Source: Oxytricha trifallax (taxonomy: Eukaryota; Ciliophora; Spirotrichea; Sporadotrichida; Oxytrichidae). Taken from it: DNA of 64,000 bases. Both the position numbers and the translations under genes were made by a program. Numbering within the stretch: position 1 is the first letter of the stretch; each line of letters begins with the position of its first letter. Location of the stretch: positions 17,292-81,291 of the forward strand of contig ARYC01000823.1 of assembly GCA_000711775.1 (NCBI GenBank), read 5' to 3'. The notes beneath the pieces were generated by a model. It saw nothing but the letters and a program-made list of their open reading frames with translations. It did not search any database and was not told the DNA's origin. Shown here piece by piece: positions 19,813-32,123 of this stretch.

Positions 19813-20340
19813 ATTGGTTGGATAATGTTGCTACTTATATCAGCAATTACTTTAACGAATCTCATCATAATAATTCATGAATTATTTATTTTCACAAAAT
19901 TTGCTTTTAAAAAATACAGAAGATATCTATCAACCATAAATATGAAGAGCACATTTTTCAGATTTTTTAGCACAAAAAACAATGTTAAAATTAATAATGA
20001 ATAATCTGTCAATCAAACTGAGTAAATATTAATAGATAAAAACTTATAGACCATGTCTAAATAGCAGATAAAAGGGATATTACATGTTTAACAAAATAAT
20101 CTTGATGGAGAAATATTAAAATTAAAGCAAAAATTTCAACATAGTAACAGAAATAGCTAAGTTATTAATTAAAATTCGCAAAACAAGTTCTTTCACAAGT
20201 TTGAATACTAGAATAAACAAGGATAAATTCCTCTTGAGCCATTTTAAATTAATAATAAAAACAGTTTAAAAAGCCTTAATATAAGAAAATAGATGAGTAA
20301 GAAATAATAATTGGAAGATATAACTGATGATGAAAAATGA
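19813..20340 (+). CDS. MDS A13: last membrane segment and cytoplasmic tail
   Basis: Reads IGWIMLLLISAITLTNLIII, then KKYRRYLSTINMKSTFFRFF, a long Q/N/K-rich polar tail, and EDITDDEK followed by TGA 20338-20340. Copy B ends EEITDDEK-TGA at 44403. The conserved end confirms TGA as the stop and TAA/TAG as glutamine. Confidence 0.92.
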
Positions 20341-21082
20341 ACTAGAATATAGATATATTACTAGAATTAAAATTATCCAATAAATTATAGGAAAATCTCA
20401 TAATATTAAAAATTAAGAATGTATTATTAGTAAGTTAAAATTACCTTTATTTATTGAATAAAAATTTGATTAAAACATAAATTGATAATAAAGAATCAAT
20501 ATAATGAATTTTGATGTTTAAATTTCCTAAAATAATATAATAAAATAAAATTTCCTTTAGTATATTAATAATTACCATCCAATTTTAAAATTTAAAAATT
20601 GTAGTTTATATAGATTATTACAAAATATGTAATGCATTATAGGTTTTCTAGATTTATTAAAATGGAATAATGATTTTAATGAAACAAATATTTTAAAAAA
20701 TAAAGGTTCACTGATCAATTTTTATGATATAAAAATATAAATTATTTATAAAAGTTCTTTCATTGGATAACTGAACAAAATTCTACAATTTTTTATGATC
20801 ATTTATCTTAAGTATAAAATTTCTACTATAATAGATTCAAGATATTATTATTAAATATACATTAAGTGAATATTATTATTATTCTAATGATAATTAAATC
20901 AATATTTCAATCCTTTCAATTAACAATATATTTAAATTGTAAAATAGTTTAAATTACAAGAGTTTATTTTGTAATTTTCCATTCATCATATTTCAAGTTT
21001 AACACAATTACTAATTTATAAATTAATTTTACTCAAATATTATGGATTAATAATATTATTGAAATTTTAAGGTATTAGAAAA

Positions 21083-21298
21083 ATGCGAACAGCTATAATT
21101 TTGATTTTAGTTATCTGTTTATTCTTTAATACATATCGTTCTCTTATAAATAGAAGAACCAATTATTTTTACATACTTCGTAAAACTTTCTAAAATTATT
21201 GGCAAGGTATTTTATCCCTCTCTAAATCCTTGCAGGAGTTGTTATTTTATTTTAAAATATACTATAATACATAGAAACTAATTATTAATTTAATATGA
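21083..21298 (+). CDS. Possible small ORF / first MDS of an unknown secreted protein
   Basis: ATG 21083 to TGA 21296-21298, 71 residues in TAA/TAG=Gln code. It begins MRTAIILILVICLFFNTYRS, a good signal-peptide shape, followed by basic sequence. No paralog is seen in the window. It could be chance in AT-rich DNA, where TGA is rare, or the first block of an unrelated gene. Confidence 0.25.
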
Positions 21299-22129
21299 AT
21301 TTAAAAATATTCATAACATTTTTAATATTAATACTCATTATTTCTACACTCTCAATATAATTGCAGTGCTTTGCATATTAATCCATTTTGCATAAATTAT
21401 GAGCAGATAAACAAATATATTAAATTTAAGAAAAAAAAGGTGATTAATAGTTTATTACTTAAATATTAAATGAGCAATTTGTTTCAGAGTTTTATATCTA
21501 ATTTGATAAATGTTCGATACCTCTAATGTCTTTTTAGTTTAAAAGTCTTAGATTAAAGTAGTTAAATCTATATATTCAAATATAGAAGAGAAAAAAAATA
21601 ATTATTAGATCTGAAAATAGTAACTTTTAAGACATTTAATAAAGTATTGAATTGAGCTCTTCTCAATATTCAAGTCAACCTTGCATTTAATTTAGAATAT
21701 GAAAAATTAAAACTTTTTTTAAAAAAAAATTATAAATTAAATCTAATATTATCTCTGAAATTAATAATTTAAAAAAATTAACTCCTTTATAAATCAAATG
21801 AAAATATATTATCATGTTTTGATTTATCACTTTTTTATTTAAAGTTGTAGAATATCAAAAATTATTTATGATTTATCTGATTTATTATTTAGTATAATAA
21901 ATATACATGAGCTAAGCTCACTAATTCAAAATCAAATCTGTTTTTATTTAAATTATTTTTGTAACTTCTTTTTTATATTTGATTTATACTATATATATTT
22001 TTGCAGATTTTATTTTATTATTTGTAATTAAAGCGAAATATCCAGTACTCAAATAGTTAACATTGATTGATAAATTAAATTAAAAATACTCTTTCGCTTT
22101 AACCATATTTTTTAATTTAAATTATAAAA

Positions 22130-22893
22130 AATTTAAAGTTTTTGGAAGCATAAATATTAATTTTTAATAATTCAAAAACTAAATTGATTTGAGAGAATAA
22201 ATTAAAATTCTATCTATTAATAATTGTTGGTTTAGATTAATTTTGAGTTTATTTCTTTAATGAATTTATGAAAAAAAGAAATTTTAGAATTATTAGATAA
22301 GCTTTATTGCCTTTTTTAATTCTTATATCGCTAGATGGAGAATCAGACTGATTTTATGAGTGGTGGAAATGTTAAAAATTAAAATACTACTCCCGTAAAA
22401 ACATTTTTAGGAAGATATTTTAATGAAAACGAAAGCATATTTATTTTGATAGTTCTAAATGTTTAAGTTTATTAATTAGTTAAAATAATGTATTAAAACT
22501 AAAAATCTTAGTTAATTATGTTTTTTTTACAAATAGAAATGTATTGTGCAATTTTTTACTTAGAAAAAGAACTCTAATTTTAATAAAAGAAAACTTCCTT
22601 TAGTTTTAATTAAATAAATTAATAATTATAATTCTGCATCGCAAATATATATCATTTATTTATTATTTTATAAAAATAAACCAAGCAATAGCTTAGAAAT
22701 ATTTATAGATATAAATATAGTTGAATTATTAGAATTTAAATATACTTATACATTTTATAAACTATTTTAGTTTAAATTATAATAAATATTAAATTTTTGG
22801 AAGCATAAATATTAATTTTTAATAATTCAGAAACTAATTTGATTTGAGAAATTATTTTAAAACGCTATCTATTATATATTTTGGTTTTTATTG
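22130..22893. repeat. Direct repeat pair of ~100 bp
   Basis: About 22130-22232 and 22792-22893 share TTTTTGGAAGCATAAATATT, TTTTTAATAATTC, GATTTGAGA and CTATCTATTA in the same order, about 660 bp apart. Unclassified; non-coding. Confidence 0.7.
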
Positions 22894-23377
22894 ATGCTAT
22901 TGTGTGTCTCTTGCATAATATGTTAACAGCTAAATATCTTGAAATATATAGTATTTTTTATTAATTTTTTAAATAAATTTTTCTACCATTTTATGGAAAT
23001 TTATATAATATTATGATTGATGGACATGTTTACTAATCTCGTGAAAGAATTTTCAGCAACAAATTATTTGTATTAATACAAATAAATTTTAATTTCTCAA
23101 ATACATTATAACGAAAGAATATTAATTAATTATTAAATTTAAAAGGTCAATTAAAAGATCTTTATTTATTTTAAAATTTAATTCTTAATCTTCCATAAAA
23201 ATTTAGTTTTAATTAATCACACTGATTATTGAAATTTTTGGCATATAATATATTTTAAGCAAATAAATTAGAAAATGATAAATTTTATAGATATAACTGA
23301 TAACTATTATAGCTTGATTAATATATTTATAACTTAATTAAATGGAAGATCCTTTATTGTAGCATTATAATAGAAAT

Positions 23378-25133
23378 GGGTATTGACGTCAATTACTGAT
23401 TGATGACTTAAATCATTCACCACCGACTTCAATCACTCACCGATGAGGTCAATCGCTCACCCTGACGTCAATTACTCATCACTATTTATAAATGGTAAAA
23501 TTGTGCATAGCACAGTTAAATTTCGTATAGAAACTTCAAGCAGGGTCAAAGGGCAGGTATCCCTATCATAGTCACTGGAGTAGAAACACTATTTCAAAAC
23601 TAAATAGAAATCATTAAAAGCAGGTGTCTAGTAGGCTGCAAGGCCTTTGTTTACTTACCTTTCTTCTGCCTATGTCAAATACTTGTTCTAAGATGATATA
23701 AAATCTATTAATTTCTGTTTCAAGAGAATTCCTTTTTATATTTTCCAAATTTAAAGTTAGACTATTTACTTTTCCAGGTTCTTAGCTGTGTTTAATGATT
23801 TATTAAAAAAATAAATTTATCAATCACTATTTAATACTAAAATCAAACCATCAATCTTATTCGTGACGTAGAAGTATCTTAGTGAGTTGACGTGTCAATT
23901 CTGCGAAGTGACAGTCATGAAGTAGAAAACACCGAAAAACCACTTCCGCTATCACCTATTCTCCTTCTGAATCAAGATGTTGACCAGAAACTAACCTGAA
24001 AACAGTGCTCGCAAGACTTGATTCGGTGACAGGGCGTGGAGAAATCTTATTGGTCGCACCCCTGCTGGAAAACGTAATCCCTATTCTTTTGCTGTGGTAG
24101 CTTCAGCACCCTAACCCGTTGTGGAGAAAAATCCTTATCGTTGGCTTCAATGGTTTTTGTCTTCTCACTTTTGAAGGCAGAGCATACCTCCATCCTGCTC
24201 CCTATTACCTAGGAAGCTGAACTCAAGCCAGGCAAACTCATCTATGCAGGGAAATCCTTATTTCCAGCCCACTCGAGGAGTGTAGTAGTTGACAGATTGA
24301 ACCCCACCGACTGGTCCTTCATGCGTTGCGCCCAGCAACCTCCTTCTTGCCCTCAGTAGGCCTTAGTATAATAGAAAGCTCTATTAGAAAGTCCAAAGTA
24401 AGATTTGAACCTCACCTAGCAATTAACTTTCTTATTTAATTTAGGTTGTTAGTTGAATGATTACCAAATCACTATTTGTACTTTCTTTATCTCTTCATAG
24501 TTCACATCTATGGAGAACTTATTTTTAGGTCGTAAAGGGAATGATTTAAGCAAGCAATGGTTGTTAATGAACAAAATGCTTAAGTTATTTCTTGATTTTA
24601 GGTCTAGTTGATGGTTTAAGATACTAAGTTGATTGTTTAACCTCTTCTTGTTTTCCGGGTTGATGTTTATTTGGCTGCTTCTTTTTTAACATTTTGACCC
24701 CTTGAAAATCTTTTGTTTTAATTGAGCCTGAAGTTGTAGTTATTTTATTTTAATTGCAAAGTCAAGTATATTATTGGATGTGCTGAGGTAGAGTAGTTAC
24801 CCTTATTGACTATATTCAGTAGGATGGAGATATATAGCTTCATTCATAATATTTTTATTTGATGCTTCGATTATCATATCCTCCGAAACTTCTCAAGGAG
24901 CTTGCAGCCTAATAGACATCTGCTTTCAATGATTTCGATTTAGTTTTGAAAAAGTGGTTCAACTCCTGTGGCTCTGATAGGGATATTCTGCTTGAAATTT
25001 CTATTCAAAATTTAACTGTGCTATGCACAATTTTACCATTTATAAATAGTGGTGAGTAATTGACGTCAGGGTGAGCGATTGACGTCGGTGTTGAGCGATT
25101 GACGTCATTGGTGAGTAATTGACGTCAATACCC
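23378..25133. mobile_element. 1756-bp element with ~150-bp TIRs rich in TGACGTCAAT motifs
   Basis: The ends GGGTATTGACGTCAATTACT and the inverse ATTGACGTCAATACCC continue as inverted repeats to about 23535 and from about 24985, including ACTGTGCTATGCACAATTTT. Each arm carries four or five spaced copies of (T)GACGTCAAT..CTCACC. The flanks ATAGAAAT and AGAGAAAT match at 7 of 8 positions, a possible 8-bp duplication. The interior (23860-24420) is much richer in G+C than anything else in the window. The minus strand encodes a protein segment related to the 5450-6817 gene. I do not recognise the family. Confidence 0.8.
24420..24720 (-). pseudogene. Unrecognised gene of the TGACGTCAAT element (fragment)
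   Basis: The minus strand reads HQPGKQEEVKQSTQYLKPST, then RPKIKKQLKHFVHQQPLLAQ and IIPFTT before a TGA. This aligns with QEDEKQS...PSMRPQIKKQLKQFFPQGPSLEQIL in the degenerate gene at 5450-6817. Reading frames outside this block are broken. Function unknown; by position it may be the element's own protein. Confidence 0.45.
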
Positions 25134-25255
25134 AGAGAAATTATAAGATCCACGTAATTAAATTAAACATCAAATATTATTAAATACGACTTGATTGAAG
25201 ATTTTAAAATAAACTACCAAAGGGTATTATATTAAATTTAATTTAAGTATAGAAC

Positions 25256-25520
25256 ATGATGATCTAAATAATACTCTTTGCTATCCTTCTTATGCAATAA
25301 CAAGCTTTGTAAGTAGATAAAAATGTTATAAATTATAAATGTTTTACAATGCTTTTTAATATAGTGGGAATTCCGAGTGTTTCACATCTTCTATGAAGGT
25401 AATAGGGTGTGGAACAGATATTTAAAACTGTGAAGGAATGTCAGGTACTGATATGGGCATCGTTTATCCACTTATTCTTTCATATGGTTATATTGGAATT
25501 GGAGCTTCAAAATCATAAAA
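25256..25520 (+). CDS. MDS B1: signal peptide and N-terminus, one intron
   Basis: ATG 25256: MMIQIILFAILLMQQQAFG (signal peptide). After intron 25309-25364 (GTAAGTAGAT...AATATAG) it reads NSECFTSSMKVIGCGTDIQN, then GIVYPLILSYGYIGIGASKS. Copy C has MYNFNIAIVFLLFLQQAFG, the same intron position, and NTECFTSSMNVIGCG. Confidence 0.88.
25309..25364 (+). other. Intron in MDS B1 (56 bp)
   Basis: GT..AG intron splitting the codon of phenylalanine in QAF|GN. The same position in copy C is 46620-46693 (74 bp). Confidence 0.85.
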
Positions 25521-27789
25521 TTATAATCGTAAAATATATTAAATAATTTTTATGAGTTATTTGTAATTAGTGTTGCTGATAGTTAAGTATAAATTTTAAT
25601 GGAAATATTTTTAAATTGATTAACTCAAATCTACAAATATGGACTTATGTGAAAGTTGTATGAAATTTAAATTTATTAAACCATTAATCTAAAAGCCAAA
25701 ATAAGAAATTTAATCCATATTTAACAAGAATATTGTTTACTTTGACATTTATTTCAAAGTTAAATACATAGTTTTTTTGTATAAATTGCTTTACAAATTA
25801 ATTTGCATTTTTTAAACACTTTGTAGAGCACTAAAAGTAGCTAATTTTTTAAAAATTAATTTACGATTTCATGAATATATTCTAAGTTATCGTTAAGTCG
25901 AGTGGTATCTAGAAAATCAGTTTTCTCACATTATACTCAATATAAGATATTATTTCGCTTAAAATATAAAGATTTATTCATATCAGGATTAAGGAGATAT
26001 AACCTCGGTCTAGTGATTAAGAAAAAATTAGACCATAATAAGTTATTTCATTTATAAGTTAATTAATTTTCTCTAAATGATATTTGATTACAGAAAAAAA
26101 GCTTTAAAATTTATAAAAAGCAAGCATGAGTCCAAAAGTATCCAACTACCCTTTTAAGAATTTAAATATATCTATAGTTAATGTACTAAACTGATTTATT
26201 ATCTCTACATTAACTATAACCAATACGAACACTAAATATAATAAGATTTCATCATTTATAAATATCAAAACTTGAATTATTTGTTACATACTTAATTGAT
26301 TACCCACATCCCTATATATCATCTCAATTTTCTTAGCATTTGTAAAATTTCTAAGGAAGTTATTTAGTTCTAAATGTACTAAATTTAACAGGTGAAGATC
26401 CATTAAATTATTTTAATATTAATTAATTGGAGAATTAAAAGATTTAATTAATCTTTTTAATTCTACGTCAATAATATTTTTTGCAATTGATTTTAGAAAA
26501 AATATTAACTATTTAAAATTGCAATTTTTATTAAAATAAATTAAATTGAAGAAAAAATAATTAAATCAAGATAAGTGATCCTATGTGACAAAACTGTATG
26601 ATTGTGAAGAGGATAAGCCTTAAGAAACTAATTATCTATCTGGATAACTAATCCTGGGAGCTAAAACAAAACCAAGTCTACAATACAGGTTAAAAATAAT
26701 GGTACGTATAAAGGGAAGAAAGAACACTAATGATTATATTATATGAGTGGTTTAATCCTCAGTATTAATTTCTGTACAGCATTAAATAATAATAATATCA
26801 AGATATTTTCTAATTTAACTTCATTTAATTTTTTATCAATAAAATTAGTTAAATTATTTGCATTGATATCTTTCTTAATTCTTCTAAATTTTTTTGTCTC
26901 TTATTAATATCAATGTAAATTGGAAATTTATTAATTATTTTCTAAGCTTATTCCATTTTTTAATAAAAGAAATAATAGATTGGATTGCTTTTACTAAAAG
27001 CTTATACCCTGTGCCATGTTAAAATTTTATTTCCTAAATATAGAAAATATATATATGAAACTCAAAATCGTAGTTTCTCCGACAAAAACTAACCATGTTT
27101 GGTAAACTATAAACTTTGAAACCTTTATTTACAAGGGTTATTTAATTATATTTCTCATTTGTTGCCAGGTCAACCAATTCAACCTTTATTTTTAAAGACA
27201 TAATGCTAAATGTCAATTTTAATATGAAATGTGATTAGCATCAAATTATTTGAAAGCTAAGGCTCTTAAATTTCTTATTATTTCTTAACTTATTAACCAA
27301 CCCTACGATATATTTTTAGGTAATTATTTTAATATTTTTGCATAATATAAATGATAATTAAAACTTCACAATGGATAATTATTTTTAGAAATTTAACACA
27401 TATTATTATTTTTATTGGGTTTTTATACTAATTTTTATTTAAATGTTAGGGGTAAAGTCGAGAGACATAATTTTAAAAATCTCCAAAAAATTTAATAAAA
27501 CTTGATAATATAATCCGTTTAAGACTAAGGTAAAAAATTAATGAATCTTTAAGAACATGTACAGTTTAGATTATATGGAATAATCCTACAATTCTTAAAA
27601 AATATATTAATTCTTAACATAAGAAATAAATTTAGTGTTGTTAAGGAGAGTTAATAGAAACTTAGTTAAATTCATAATGGAATATTTGTTATTAATTTTA
27701 ACAAAAAATAATCAACTAGGAAAAATTTAGATAAAAACTTACTTAAATTCTTAATTAAACTTTAATCCCCACTCCAAACATTATTCAGG
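25521..27789. other. IES B1/2 region
   Basis: Mostly AT-rich with no element recognised. 26590-26740 reads coding-like on + (VTKLYDCEEDKPQETNYLSG, LILGAKTKPSLQYRLKIMVR), but no match is seen in copy C, so it may be a copy-specific MDS or a decayed element. 26744-26815 resembles 29513-29585 (SG.L..SINF..ALNNNN), a diverged repeat. Confidence 0.35.
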
Positions 27790-27938
27790 AATTTTTGTAA
27801 TACGGTATGATGATTATATGAGCATAGAATGGGCAAAATAAATTAAGAATTTTTCTGAATCTGATGCAGTTAATTTTGTTGCTGTAAATCGAGTAACTTT
27901 AAGTGACAGTTAAGAATATATCTCACTAGTAGATAGGT
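27790..27938 (+). CDS. MDS B2
   Basis: Reads RYDDYMSIEWAKQIKNFSES, then AVNRVTLSDSQEYISLVD. C 51410-51548 reads RYDDYMNVEWAKQIKNFTEI and HRVTLSQNQQYVSLV. Clear paralogous coding flanked by AT-rich IESs. Confidence 0.85.
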
Positions 27939-28340
27939 ATTTATTCCTAATATAGTTGATTTTGATATTTTAAATTTATAATAAATCACCTTATAATCTG
28001 TTAAATTAATTGAAATTATATAATATTGAGATTACTTGAAAATCTTTATCCTAAAATAACTTTATTATTATAAAATGAGGTATTTCTATCCCATTATCGC
28101 GAGTTATGTTAGGCCTTAATTATCATTATAAATTTATAATTAAAATGTAAGATCTTTTGTATTTGATTTTTCCACTTCTATGATAATATAATCTTGAATC
28201 CCTCCGATATTTAATTCAACTTTAAATCATTAAAAATAAAATTTCCTTAAATGCACGAGTTATATTTTGATTAATTTAAATAAATATATTTAAAACCTTT
28301 TAAAATTATTATAATCCAGCAATTAGAATGACATTATTGT

Positions 28341-28485
28341 ATTTGATATTTAAGCTGGCTAAATTAAGACCTAATGGACAGTGCCTGTTGAAATTCACTT
28401 TGTCAATTACTTCAATATCTTAAATTAAACACGATCTTTCATGCTGTTTACTTATTTTAATGGTAATGATTTCTATTGCGATATG
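28341..28485 (+). CDS. MDS B3
   Basis: Reads DIQAGQIKTQWTVPVEIHFV, then NYFNILNQTRSFMLFTYF. C 53172-53330 shares SQWIV, TYFNILNLTRAY and DYFD. Borders approximate. Confidence 0.8.
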
Positions 28486-30230
28486 AAAATTAATAAAATA
28501 AACTCATCCAAATAATGAATAACTATGATTAGTAATAAATTATATTTATAATTGATATTCTTAAGGTGTTAGATATGAATAAGAAAAGTTAATTATTTGA
28601 AAAAAAATAAGGACTTAATTATTTTAAGATTTTATGCTATGTATAATAACACAAACTATAAACCTATAATTTAAATGGAATTAATAACTTAATTGTAAGT
28701 TATATTATTATCAAATTGTCATGAAAAATTTGTGACTTAAATTAAAGATTAAGACAAAGACTATAAGAATTTAAATATATTATAATGTATTAATTCTTTA
28801 AGATTATAGCATTTTATTCATCTAAATAGAAAATCATTTTAGAGAAACAGCTCTCTCATTAAAAATACGCAAAAACAATAATTTATTTTTCAAATTAGTG
28901 CACAATATTAAGGGAACCTTAGATAAAAATGTAAATACTTTTTTTAAAACAATATAAATGTATTGCTTGTTTTGATTTTATTGATCAAAGAGAAATAATG
29001 TTTGAAATGACATTGATTCCAAAAAAGATGTAAATGAAAATCTTTAAAAATTATTTTGGATACCAATTATTTCTAAAGTTAGTTTGTCCAAATGATATGC
29101 TATATCTTTTTAATTTGAAAAAAGAAGTAATTGATTAAATAGAGCAATCATATAAGAGATAGATGGAAATTCTTTAAATCATGGTATTCCAGTACTTATT
29201 TCTTCAATACATCAGAAGTAATAAATTAGTTCTGAAATTATATTTATAGATAAATTTAAAGTATTTTTTCACTGGAAATTTATGTGAAATCATTAATAGA
29301 GGTTAGAAAGTTAGAAAAAATATTTTTTAAAAAGTGAAAGATTTTTCGAAAAGATAAATGTTAGAGTAAAATCATAGCCAAGATCACATAACCTTACCTT
29401 GAGGAAAAAGTGAACTAGCATGGTGGTGAGGTTATTCTGTCCATTTTGTAGATTTCACTACTCTTGGCGCTTGGATTAAGATTGAGTTGGATGCCCAAAA
29501 GTCAAAGCATGAAACTATCTGGATGGCTAAGCCCCAGTATTAATTTTCAAAAGGCATTAAATAATAATAATAAAATAACAGAGACAAAGCTTAAATTTAC
29601 AAACATGAACATCTTTCGAAAACCAGATTCAAGAGATAATTCATTGACAAGCAATTAAAGTGGTTTTATTTGATTTAAGCATTACAATCTTAATTTATTT
29701 CATATTAATCTCATTTAATACCTCATGGGTGGTCTCCACTAACTATAATTAATCGTAACTATACTCTAATAATACCTTATCACAAAATAATCTAATTATA
29801 GATTTTGAAGTTGAATAGAAAATCAATTTAATTAAGAATATTTATATTGAATGATGTTATTGTGAGATTTTAAATAAACAAAAAAAGGCATTTATTTTGG
29901 CATTACTTACTTGAAGTGTTGCTCAATTTTATTTTTTAATTCCTATTTACAACCAAAATTTGATCAGTCAACCTTATTTTATTTCAGATATAAACATTCC
30001 CTCCTTTTATGACCCCATCAATTCCTGTTTCTATGGATTTATGATACCTCCATTATAGATGCAAGGCAACTCTTCTAAAATCGAGATGTCATTGTGGAGA
30101 GTTTACTATATGATACTTAAAATTCAGGATTATTTACTTTTAAAATTTAGGTAGTATCTTCAATTTATTAACAAAAAATTAAATATAATTCAAATTATCC
30201 TATGATTTATTATATAGATTTCTATTTTTA
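28486..30230. other. IES B3/5 region with possible extra MDS
   Basis: AT-rich. 29395-29600 has higher G+C and a diverged repeat of 26744-26815. 29960-30115 reads DINIPSFYDPINSCFYGFMI, then PPLQMQGNSSKIEMSLWRVY, protein-like with cysteine and tryptophan. No match was found in C, so its status as an MDS is open. Confidence 0.3.
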
Positions 30231-30418
30231 AAATACTCAGCTTTTGGATTTATGAATTTAGCGACTGGAATAGTAACATCAATTGTATTTCAATATGATT
30301 TTCGAGTGTAAGGCCTCTCATCATTTATTTTAGATAACAATGAATTGTACCTTTTAGCAATCAAAAGGATGAGTTATAATTTTGCATTTTATAAAACTTC
30401 CTAAACAAATATCAATTA
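30231..30418 (+). CDS. MDS B5
   Basis: Reads YSAFGFMNLATGIVTSIVFQ, then YDFRVQGLSSFILDNNELYL and MSYNFAFYKTSQTN. C 53999-54192 reads YSAFGFMDLTTGSITSIIFQ and INFAMFKVSQTNVNY. Beta-rich repeat-like unit. Confidence 0.88.
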
Positions 30419-31046
30419 TTTAAATAATATAATTGATTTGATTATTCTGATAAATATAAAAAAAATCACCTATTCTAATATGCATAAAATTAGAAAAAAT
30501 TAAAAGTTATTTTCAAAGATTTTTTATATAATTTTAACAGAGTTGCATATAAAAATATTTTGATTTTAAGAAAAATACGAAAAATTAATGATTAGTTTAG
30601 TAGATAAATTATTTTAGGAAAGCGTTTAGAAATTCAAAAACCTCTTTGAGTAAAGCAATTTTCATAAAAAGAATTAATTAAAAATATAAATATAAGATAT
30701 AAAAGAAGTTTATTTAAAAAATAATCTTAAATTTAACTTATATATAGATTATTCGTAATCAAAATTAAATAATGATGTGATTTTAAAGTTAATTATTTTA
30801 ATTTAATTTACAATTTAATGATAGACTATTTATAAAATCATTTTATTTAAGTAATCACCACAAATACGAATAACATATCATATCGCTATACATAAAATAA
30901 TTAATTGAGAAATATAGATATTAATATTTCAGCCGAGATAATTAATGTCTCAGACTCCAAATTTATATTAAAAATGAGATTTTTAATAGAATAAATTAAA
31001 AAAAATTGAAAATTTAAATTAAGTAAAATTTTAATAATAAAAATTT
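30419..31046. other. IES B5/6
   Basis: AT-rich; no gene or element seen. C has a much shorter IES here (54193-54458). Confidence 0.5.
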
Positions 31047-31492
31047 TAAACAATAGTAAAAGTGGACTTAATTTAATGTTTCCACGCCTAATCTTCCATA
31101 ATAACTATATTCAAGAATTTCTGAAATCGAATCAAATGTTAGATACCATTATGTACAATGCTGGCAATATAACGCCACTAGGAAAAGTGGTTCAGTTATT
31201 CTTTTTAAAGAAAATTATGATGATTAAATAGAAACTAGTTCCTTTGAAATTTAGTAATAGTGGGTATTAACAAGTTATGGAGATCTTATAAGTGCTGGAA
31301 TTTATGGAAATGAATAATTAATTTCTGTTGCATATTTTGGATAATACAGCCAAGATTTTGCAATAATCATCACATTTAATAAGACTGACAGTGGCGCATT
31401 CTCAAAAGAAGGATAGATTTTTTATTCTTCATAAAATGGATTTAAGATAGTCTTTTTTAGTTTCATATTCCAAGATATAGGTAAAGGAGTTT
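31047..31492 (+). CDS. MDS B6 (uninterrupted)
   Basis: Reads QQKWTQFNVSTPNLPQQLYS, ISEIESNVRYHYVQCWQYNA, WVLTSYGDLISAGIYGNEQL, FAIIITFNKTDSGAFSKEGQ and IFYSSQNGFKIVFFSFIFQD. This copy has no TBE, so it shows the undisturbed coding that TBE-1 (copy A) and TBE-6 (copy C) interrupt. Confidence 0.92.
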
Positions 31493-32123
31493 ATTTAATT
31501 ATATAAAAAACAAACATTAAATTCTTAAGTCTAATAAAGATTTTTAGGATATTTTTAAAGAAAAATTAATAAATATATTAAAATTAAACTTTAATACGTT
31601 TGAATAATTAAATTGTACTCAAACTAAAAATAACATTGTAGATATCAATCTCACATGGCTCTATGGAAAGATTATTATTTTACTGTTTTGATGGATTCAA
31701 TTTGATTGTAAAACCTTGTACATTCAGAGCCAGCCTGAATATGCTAATGCCACCTTTTTGTAGAATATTCTGAACAAGGATCATTTATAAAAATTAAAAT
31801 ATTCTCAATGATAAATCCTATTTTTTAATTTATCTCTTTGGTTTAATTGATAAAATTTATAATATTCTACCTCTAAATTTAGAATCATATTAATATAAAA
31901 TTCACATTAATAATTTAATGTAGGTAAAAGTGTACCTAATAAAAGCAGTATTAGCAACAATAAAAAATAAATTTACATTTAATTTCGTCATAAATTAAAA
32001 AATTAGCAGCTTTTTTTCATTTATTATATTTAAATGTATATTATGGAGAATTGTTGCTTTTATTAAATTATTCCTCTTTTATTAAATTAAATATTTGGAG
32101 GATGTTTGAAGCTATAAAGCATT

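Larger units (their letters stand above)
1..20340 (+). other. Gene copy A: germline MDS/IES locus, 5' end outside window
   Basis: This is the first of three tandem paralogs. Seen: coding blocks at 36-138, 4894-5236, 7903-8209, 10886-11163, 11880-12210, 12749-13430, 13748-13931, 18379-19088, 19396-19474 and 19813-20340 each match blocks in the same order in copy B. They read as one frame when TAA/TAG are glutamine, ending at TGA 20338-20340. Everything between is AT-rich, non-coding or mobile. The protein looks like a multi-domain membrane protein: extracellular repeats, a cadherin-like stretch (MDS9), then about five or six hydrophobic segments and a charged cytoplasmic tail ending ITDDEK. 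Known: spirotrichs remove IESs while building the macronucleus. Inferred: this is a functional or recently functional macronuclear gene. The cadherin-like label rests on pattern only. Confidence 0.85.
20341..23377. other. Intergenic/germline-limited DNA between copies A and B
   Basis: Very AT-rich, with no supported gene of the family. A 100-base direct repeat lies at about 22130-22232 and 22792-22893 (shared string GGAAGCATAAATATTAATTT). One small ORF with a signal-peptide-like start lies at 21083-21298. The macronuclear chromosome ends of A and B should lie here and near 25200, but no fixed signal is recognised. Confidence 0.5.

Noticed and set aside
29464-29658. Plus-strand 64-residue ORF
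   Set aside because: No paralogous support and a second open frame overlaps it; kept only as part of the IES B3/5 description.
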